Shown piece by piece: positions 59,222 to 64,000 of a DNA stretch of 64,000 bases. The DNA is taken from contig NZ_JAOEFX010000002.1 in assembly GCF_025421775.1 (NCBI RefSeq), positions 248,001 through 312,000 of the forward strand. The letters are read 5' to 3'. The translations under genes were made by a program, and so were the position numbers. Source of the DNA: Paenarthrobacter aurescens (GTDB lineage Bacteria; Actinomycetota; Actinomycetes; Actinomycetales; Micrococcaceae). Under the pieces are notes generated by a model, which was not told the origin of the DNA, did not search any database, and saw nothing but the letters and a program-made list of their open reading frames with translations. How positions within the stretch are numbered: position 1 is the stretch's first letter; each line of letters starts with the position of its first letter.

Positions 59222-59656
59222 ATGAGTGTCGTACGTGAATTCATGACGACGAATGCACAGTGCATCGCCGAGGATAAGACTCTTCAGGAAGCCGCCATGC
59301 TGATGAGGGACCTGGACTGCGGTTCACTTCCCATCTGCGGCAGCGACGGCAAGCTCACCGGCTTCATCACCGACCGCGACATTGTGGTCAAGTGCCTCGC
59401 CGAGGGCAGGGATGCCCGCGAAGTCCTGGCCCGCGAGCTCGCCACCGGCAAGCCGTACTGGGTGGACGCCGATGCCAACGTCGACGAGGCCGTCGCCATG
59501 ATGGAGGACCGCCAGGTTCGCCGCCTGCCCGTCATCAGCGACCACAAACTGGTAGGCATCATCAGCCAGGGCGATATTGCCCGCAACCACTACGCAGAAC
59601 AGCGCCTCGGCGAAATGGTGGAGCACATCTCAGCCAAGGAGCACATGGCCCACTAA
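59222..59656 (+). CDS. Tandem CBS-domain protein
   Basis: A 144-residue protein made of two CBS modules (about residues 8-60 and 72-125), with SLPICGSDGKLTGFITDRDIV and RRLPVISDHKLVGIISQGDIA. Such stand-alone pairs bind adenine nucleotides and resemble hypoxic-response protein 1 of mycobacteria. A consensus AAGGAGG precedes the ATG. Confidence 0.93.
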   Translation: MSVVREFMTTNAQCIAEDKTLQEAAMLMRDLDCGSLPICGSDGKLTGFITDRDIVVKCLAEGRDAREVLARELATGKPYWVDADANVDEAVAMMEDRQVRRLPVISDHKLVGIISQGDIARNHYAEQRLGEMVEHISAKEHMAH

Positions 59657-59659
59657 GGA

Positions 59660-59713
59660 CCGGCAACCAAGCTGAGCCCGGCAACCCAGCTGGGCCCGGC
59701 AACCAATCCAGCC
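59660..59713 (+). repeat. Three tandem 18-bp intergenic repeats
   Basis: CCGGCAACCAAGCTGAGC, CCGGCAACCCAGCTGGGC and CCGGCAACCAATCCAGCC occupy the space directly after the CBS gene stop and before a terminator hairpin. They lie outside recognised coding sequence. Confidence 0.8.
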
Positions 59714-59749
59714 GCCGCGAGGCCTTCCTTCAGAGGAAGGCCTCGCGGC
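59714..59749. terminator. Perfect 16-bp stem-loop terminator
   Basis: GCCGCGAGGCCTTCCT (59714-59729) pairs perfectly with AGGAAGGCCTCGCGGC (59734-59749) around TCAG. The loop contains the stop codon of the convergent 98-residue gene, and the right arm encodes its last residues. It should end transcription from both sides. Confidence 0.85.
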
Positions 59750-60026
59750 CCGTTCCTTCACGCAGTACGAGTTCGCCGTCTTCGATGGAGACGATCAGGC
59801 TCTTTGGCTTTCCGGCCAGCTTCTTCGTTGCGCTGAGTTTCCTGCTGCGGACCTCTACTCCCACCGTGGCTCCCTTGGCGGGCAGTTCCACAGTGACTTC
59901 TTCGGCCATCCCCAACAGCATTTTGGTGGAGATACCCCGCTCGGACACGGCTTCCTTGCCGTTGACGGTGACGGTCACGTCATCGGAATCAAACCCGTCC
60001 TGAAGAATGATGAGCAGTTCCTGCAT
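59730..60026 (-). CDS. Hypothetical protein, 98 residues
   Basis: A small protein without a membrane segment or known domain. It starts MQELLIILQDGFDSDDVTVT and contains a beta-rich middle (EEVTVELPAKGATVGVEV). No family was recognised. Its stop codon falls in the loop of the terminator hairpin, so the hairpin forms the end of the coding sequence. It is divergent from tex. Confidence 0.7.
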   Translation of the reverse strand: MQELLIILQDGFDSDDVTVTVNGKEAVSERGISTKMLLGMAEEVTVELPAKGATVGVEVRSRKLSATKKLAGKPKSLIVSIEDGELVLREGTGREAFL

Positions 60027-60114
60027 GGTCCAACTACAGCACTAACGGCGCCGCCGGGATAGGGCTTCCCGATACCTCCCTTCGGAAACTGTCGGCCACG
60101 TGAGGCAAACTGTC

Positions 60115-62571
60115 ATGGTGACTTCAAATCTCCAACACCAGTCAGCTGACTCCGCCATCCACGCCCAGATCGCCGCCGAACTCGGCGTCAAGGCCTGGCA
60201 AGTCAAGGCCGCGGTGGAACTGCTCGACGCCGGATCCACCGTCCCGTTCATCGCCCGCTACCGTAAGGAAGTTACCGGGACGCTCGATGACACCCAGCTC
60301 CGCGACCTCGAAGAACGGCTCAGATACCTGCGCGAGCTGGAAGAGCGGCGGAAGTCCGTCCTTGAGGCAATTGCTGCCCAAGGCAAGCTGACCCCGGAAC
60401 TGGAAGCCGCCGTCGTCGGTGCGGATACCAAGGCGCGACTTGAGGACATTTACCTTCCCTTCAAATCCAAGCGCCGCACCAAGGCCCAGATCGCCCGCGA
60501 AGCCGGGTTGGAGCCGCTGGCCGACGTCCTGCTCGCCAATCCCCAGCTTGACCCCACTGCCGAGGCCGCCAAGTACCTGAACGCCGAGCACTCCATCGAC
60601 GACGCCACTGTGGCGCTCGCAGGAGCCCGCGCCATCCTGGTGGAGCGCGTGGGGCAAGACGCCGATCTCGCCGAGGACCTGCGCGAACGCCTCTGGAAGC
60701 AGGGGCGCATGGTGTCCCGGGTCAAGAAGGGCATGGAGGCCGAGGGCCAGAAGTTCAAGGACTACTTCGAGTTCACGCAGGTGCCCTCCGGCATGCCGTC
60801 GCACCGCGTGCTGGCGCTGTTGCGTGGTGAGAAGGACGGCGTCCTGGAGTTGGATCTCGCCGAGGCGGACCCAGCCGACGACGACGCCCTGGCCGCCGCC
60901 CGCGGTAAGTATGAGAACGCTGTGGCCAAGTGCCTCGGGGTCGCCAACCAGGGTCGGCCCGCGGACGCGTGGCTGACACAAACTGCCCAGCTCGCCTGGC
61001 GGGGCCGCATCCTTGACCGCCTCACTACCGACCTTCGCGGCCGCATGTTCGCCGACGCCGAAGATGAAGCCGTGCGCGTTTTTGCCGCCAACCTCCGCGA
61101 CGTCCTGCTGGCCGCTCCTGCGGGTAACCGCTCCACGCTCGGCCTGGACCCGGGGCTCAGGACCGGCGTGAAGGTGGCCGTCGTGGATGGCACCGGCAAA
61201 GTGGTCACCACGGACACCATCTACCCGCACGCACCCGCGAAGAAGTGGGACGAGGCACTGGCCACCCTTGGCCGTTTGGCACGGCAGTACAACGTGGAAC
61301 TCGTGGCAATTGGCAACGGAACGGCCTCCCGTGAGACGGACAAGCTGGCCACGGAGCTCATCAAGTCCCTCGAAGCTGCCGGCTCCAAGGGGATCCAGAA
61401 GCTGGTGGTGTCCGAGGCCGGAGCATCCGTGTACTCCGCTTCGGCACTCGCCGCCTCGGAACTCCCCGGCATGGATGTCTCGCTGCGAGGAGCTGTGTCC
61501 ATTGCACGCCGACTCCAGGATCCGCTGGCGGAACTGGTCAAGATCGAGCCCAAGTCCATCGGCGTGGGGCAGTACCAACATGACGTCACAGCGGCGAAGC
61601 TGGACCGTTCACTGGATGCCGTGGTGGAGGACTGCGTGAACGCCGTGGGCGTGGACGTCAACACCGCCTCGCCAGCACTGCTAAGCCGGGTTGCCGGCGT
61701 AGGGCCCCTGCTGAGTGAGAACATCGTGGCCTACCGGAACGAGAATGGGCCCTTCGCCAAGCGCAGCGACCTCAAGAAGGTCCCGCGCTTGGGTGCGAAG
61801 GCCTTTGAACAGTGCGCCGGCTTCCTTCGGATCACCGGGGGAGCGGAGCCGCTGGATGCCTCCAGTGTTCACCCGGAAGCGTATTCGGTGGCCCGCAAGA
61901 TCCTGGTTGCAGCCGGCGGCGGACCCGCCACAGCGTTGGATCCGCAGGCATTCGTCGATGGCACCTTCGGCCTGCCCACGGTCAAGGACATCATGTCCGA
62001 ACTGGAGAAGCCGGGCCGCGACCCCCGTCCTGCGTTCAAGGCGGCATCCTTCTCCGAAGGCATCGAGAAAATCTCCGACCTCAAACCCGGCATGATCCTG
62101 GAAGGAACTGTCACCAACGTGGCCGCTTTCGGCGCCTTCGTTGACGTCGGTGTCCACCAGGACGGTCTAGTCCATGTGTCGGCACTGTCCAACAAGTTCG
62201 TTTCAGATCCCCGCGAAATCGTGAAGTCCGGCCAAGTGGTCCGGGTCAAGGTCCTTGAGGCTGACCCCGAGCGCAAGCGCATTTCCCTGACCTTGAGGCT
62301 CGACGACGAACCCGGCGCTGCGGGCGGCCGCAGTTCAGGTGGGCGTGCTTCAGGCGGGCGTGCTTCGGGTGGCTCGGGCGAACGCGCGGCCGGTCAGCGG
62401 GCAGGCCAGCAAGGTCAGCGCGGCGGTGGGCAGCCAGGCCAGGGTTCACAGCGGGGTCAGGGGGATCGCCGCCAAAGTGGCACACGCCAGGGAAACCCTC
62501 AACAGGCTCCGGCCGCTTCTGCCAACACAGCCATGGCCGAGGCGTTGCGAAGGGCCGGGCTCGGCAAATAG
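60115..62571 (+). CDS. tex: Tex-family RNA-binding transcription accessory protein
   Basis: An 818-residue Tex/YhgF protein. It has an N-terminal Tex domain ([17 protein letters not shown]), a YqgF-like RNase fold ([20 protein letters not shown], about 342), helix-hairpin-helix elements ([20 protein letters not shown]) and an S1 RNA-binding domain ([20 protein letters not shown], about 656-721). A 95-residue Gly/Arg/Ser/Gln-rich tail of GGRASGG-like repeats follows, longer than in E. coli. ATG 60115 is chosen; GTG 60100 is possible. Tex aids ribosome rescue and transcription and is usually constitutive. Confidence 0.94.
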   Translation: MVTSNLQHQSADSAIHAQIAAELGVKAWQVKAAVELLDAGSTVPFIARYRKEVTGTLDDTQLRDLEERLRYLRELEERRKSVLEAIAAQGKLTPELEAAVVGADTKARLEDIYLPFKSKRRTKAQIAREAGLEPLADVLLANPQLDPTAEAAKYLNAEHSIDDATVALAGARAILVERVGQDADLAEDLRERLWKQGRMVSRVKKGMEAEGQKFKDYFEFTQVPSGMPSHRVLALLRGEKDGVLELDLAEADPADDDALAAARGKYENAVAKCLGVANQGRPADAWLTQTAQLAWRGRILDRLTTDLRGRMFADAEDEAVRVFAANLRDVLLAAPAGNRSTLGLDPGLRTGVKVAVVDGTGKVVTTDTIYPHAPAKKWDEALATLGRLARQYNVELVAIGNGTASRETDKLATELIKSLEAAGSKGIQKLVVSEAGASVYSASALAASELPGMDVSLRGAVSIARRLQDPLAELVKIEPKSIGVGQYQHDVTAAKLDRSLDAVVEDCVNAVGVDVNTASPALLSRVAGVGPLLSENIVAYRNENGPFAKRSDLKKVPRLGAKAFEQCAGFLRITGGAEPLDASSVHPEAYSVARKILVAAGGGPATALDPQAFVDGTFGLPTVKDIMSELEKPGRDPRPAFKAASFSEGIEKISDLKPGMILEGTVTNVAAFGAFVDVGVHQDGLVHVSALSNKFVSDPREIVKSGQVVRVKVLEADPERKRISLTLRLDDEPGAAGGRSSGGRASGGRASGGSGERAAGQRAGQQGQRGGGQPGQGSQRGQGDRRQSGTRQGNPQQAPAASANTAMAEALRRAGLGK

Positions 62572-62667
62572 CTCCCAGCTGCCCACGGATCCCGCCCTTG
62601 TTCGAATATCGCCCCGATCAACGGCGAGTCAGTCGGACGAGAGCGGGATTGTTCGGCTGGGCCGGTG

Positions 62668-63684
62668 CTATAGCCCCGCGGTCCTGGCTTCCCACACCAC
62701 TGCATCCCAGGGTTGCAGTGCTGTGGGAAGCCAGCGGCCGATACGCTCGAAGGCCTCCCGCCTGACCGGTTCCGGCGAGAGGAAAATGTCGTGGAAGGCA
62801 TTCGGCAGCCGGCTCACTGTGACCGTGTCGGCCAAGGACAGTGAGCGGTGGGCCACGGCATCGACGTTCAGGGCGACGTCGGCCGTGAGCGCGTCTGCGG
62901 ACCACCTGGGCTGCAGGTAGCTCTTGTCCGAGAGCAGGACCAGCACTGGCACGTCGATGCCCAGCCCCGCGGCGACTGTGGCCTGGCCGCGGAACACGGC
63001 ATCAAGGAATGCCGGAGTGATGGGGAAACCCCGGTCCGGCCGCCACTGGAGGTTGTAGTCCCATTCGCCATCCAGCGCAGCAGAAACGGCACGGGTGTAG
63101 ATCCCAGGATCAACCGGCGGCAGGGGTGTCAACGGATGGAGTTTTGCGTGGAGCCCAACCAAGGGCGCAATCGCGCGCCTGCCGAGTTCCGTCGCCTGAA
63201 ACTCCAGCCAGGGACTGTTGAGGATCAGGGCGGACGCCATTCCCGGGTGACGGGAGGCCCACAGGCTCAGGGTAAGTCCACCTGTCGAGTGGCCCAATAG
63301 AATAAGCGGCCGATCAGCACCGGCACCGGATCGGCCCATTGCGGTAAGAGCTGCTGCGATGTCGGCGTCGTAGTCGGCCAGGTTGGTCACGAACCCGGGG
63401 ACCAGTCCGGGAGCCAGGCTGCGACCGTAGTTGTGCAGGTCCAAGGCGTAGAACCGTGCGCCGGCCCGGTGCCAGAATTCGGCGACATGCCGTTGGAAGA
63501 AGTAGTCGGACCAGCCGTGCACATAGAGGACATCAGCGTCGAGGCCAACGCCCTCCGGAGCATCCAGCCACTGCGGGCCGGCGCCGAGGTACCGCACCAA
63601 GGTGGCGACAGCGCCGCCGTCGAGGGTCAGCGTTTGTTGTTCAAAGCCTTCGCCAAGAATGTCCGGGTTCCACGGCTGCGTCAT
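62668..63684 (-). CDS. Alpha/beta hydrolase, lysophospholipase-like
   Basis: A 338-residue hydrolase with VLYVHGWSDYFFQRHVAEFW, the nucleophile elbow LGHSTGGLTLSLWASRHPG and a late His in RLPNAFHDIFLS. It resembles monoacylglycerol lipase or lysophospholipase-type serine hydrolases. ATG 63684 overlaps the stop of the DUF1622 gene (ATGA), so the two are cotranscribed. Natural substrate unknown. Confidence 0.88.
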   Translation of the reverse strand: MTQPWNPDILGEGFEQQTLTLDGGAVATLVRYLGAGPQWLDAPEGVGLDADVLYVHGWSDYFFQRHVAEFWHRAGARFYALDLHNYGRSLAPGLVPGFVTNLADYDADIAAALTAMGRSGAGADRPLILLGHSTGGLTLSLWASRHPGMASALILNSPWLEFQATELGRRAIAPLVGLHAKLHPLTPLPPVDPGIYTRAVSAALDGEWDYNLQWRPDRGFPITPAFLDAVFRGQATVAAGLGIDVPVLVLLSDKSYLQPRWSADALTADVALNVDAVAHRSLSLADTVTVSRLPNAFHDIFLSPEPVRREAFERIGRWLPTALQPWDAVVWEARTAGL

Positions 63685-64000
63685 GGATTCGATCGTAGCG
63701 GCTCGCCGGCGTCCGCCTGCTTTTCCTTCTGCCACGGCCAGCGGCCGGTGATCTCCAGTTCGAGGGAGAAGCTGAGGAACGTCCGGATCAGCACGATGAT
63801 CGCCAGGACCCCGACGCTCTCGAACGTGGGAGTGACTGCGACGGTGCGGATGATGTCCGCGGCCACCAGGAGTTCGAGCCCCAGAAGGATGGACCGGCCC
63901 AGGAGCTGCCGGTAAGAGCGATACGGAGAAAATGGGGCGAGGCCGCTGGCACGCTTCGGCTGGTAGCCCCGCAGTGCGAGCGGAACGGAAACCAAGGCCC
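63681..64000 (-). CDS. DUF1622 membrane protein, 5' end beyond window edge
   Basis: The open frame runs to the right edge. LLGRSILLGLELLVAADIIR, VAIIVLIRTFLSFSLELEI-like helices and GRWPW near the C terminus match DUF1622 membrane proteins. These normally begin with another transmembrane helix that should be encoded to the right. An in-window TTG at 63995 is not a credible start. Function unknown. It overlaps the hydrolase gene by 4 bp. Confidence 0.8.
   Translation of the reverse strand, partial: ALVSVPLALRGYQPKRASGLAPFSPYRSYRQLLGRSILLGLELLVAADIIRTVAVTPTFESVGVLAIIVLIRTFLSFSLELEITGRWPWQKEKQADAGEPLRSNP

Noticed and set aside
63681..63995. TTG 63995 as the true start of the DUF1622 gene
   Set aside because: The family normally has additional N-terminal membrane sequence, and the frame is open to the window edge, so the start lies outside.

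Overview
The window is gene-dense, GC-rich DNA with frequent GTG/TTG starts, strong AAGGAG-type ribosome sites and many 4-bp ATGA/GTGA gene overlaps. Together with the gene content (7Fe ferredoxin FdxA, BsaP next to bioB, MHS transporters, sugar-catabolic LacI and GntR operons) this suggests a soil actinobacterium of the Micrococcaceae, most likely Arthrobacter or Paenarthrobacter. That assignment is inference from style and content, not a database match. No rRNA, tRNA, CRISPR array, transposase or prophage was seen.

Layout. 1-4.5 kb: a truncated Gfo/Idh/MocA oxidoreductase gene, a secreted phosphodiesterase and a LacI-type repressor. 4.6-11.9 kb: a galactoside operon (ABC importer, GH35 beta-galactosidase, aldose 1-epimerase, galE). 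Matching operators lie in front of the operon and the phosphodiesterase gene. 11.9-13.5 kb: small surface or unknown proteins, including a mini LPXTG protein and a frameshifted secreted partner. 13.6-17.1 kb: McrBC restriction genes. 17.2-20.2 kb: a divergent two-component system and ferredoxin. 20.2-29.1 kb: a tightly packed minus-strand catabolic operon (MHS transporter, FAD oxidoreductase, CaiB-type CoA-transferase, enoyl-CoA hydratase family, DHDPS-family lyase, SDR, aldehyde dehydrogenase) beneath an XRE-cupin regulator; its substrate is unknown. 29.2-30.4 kb: a degenerate Hpt protein, a small membrane protein and an orphan Vsr endonuclease.

30.4-36.1 kb: a biotin operon in the order bioB-bsaP-bioA-bioF-bioD-P450, with every junction overlapping by 4 bp. 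36.3-43.9 kb: an NCS1 transporter, stress-type small genes, dehydrogenases, a SIS protein and an Old Yellow Enzyme. 44.1-52.4 kb: a GntR-controlled operon that looks like a route from a sugar acid through L-erythrulose and erythrulose phosphates to D-erythrose 4-phosphate. 52.4-64 kb: a large RecB-like nuclease/helicase, a yeast-type cytosine deaminase, a metzincin-like protein, a CBS protein, Tex, an alpha/beta hydrolase and a truncated DUF1622 gene.

The most interesting items are the tetrose-phosphate operon with its palindromic operators and an unlisted 30-residue membrane protein; the uncharacterised CoA-linked catabolic operon; the biotin operon with a P450 whose ExxR motif reads DxxR; and a palindromic repeat of 63-67 bp, present twice, that supplies the stop codons of three genes.
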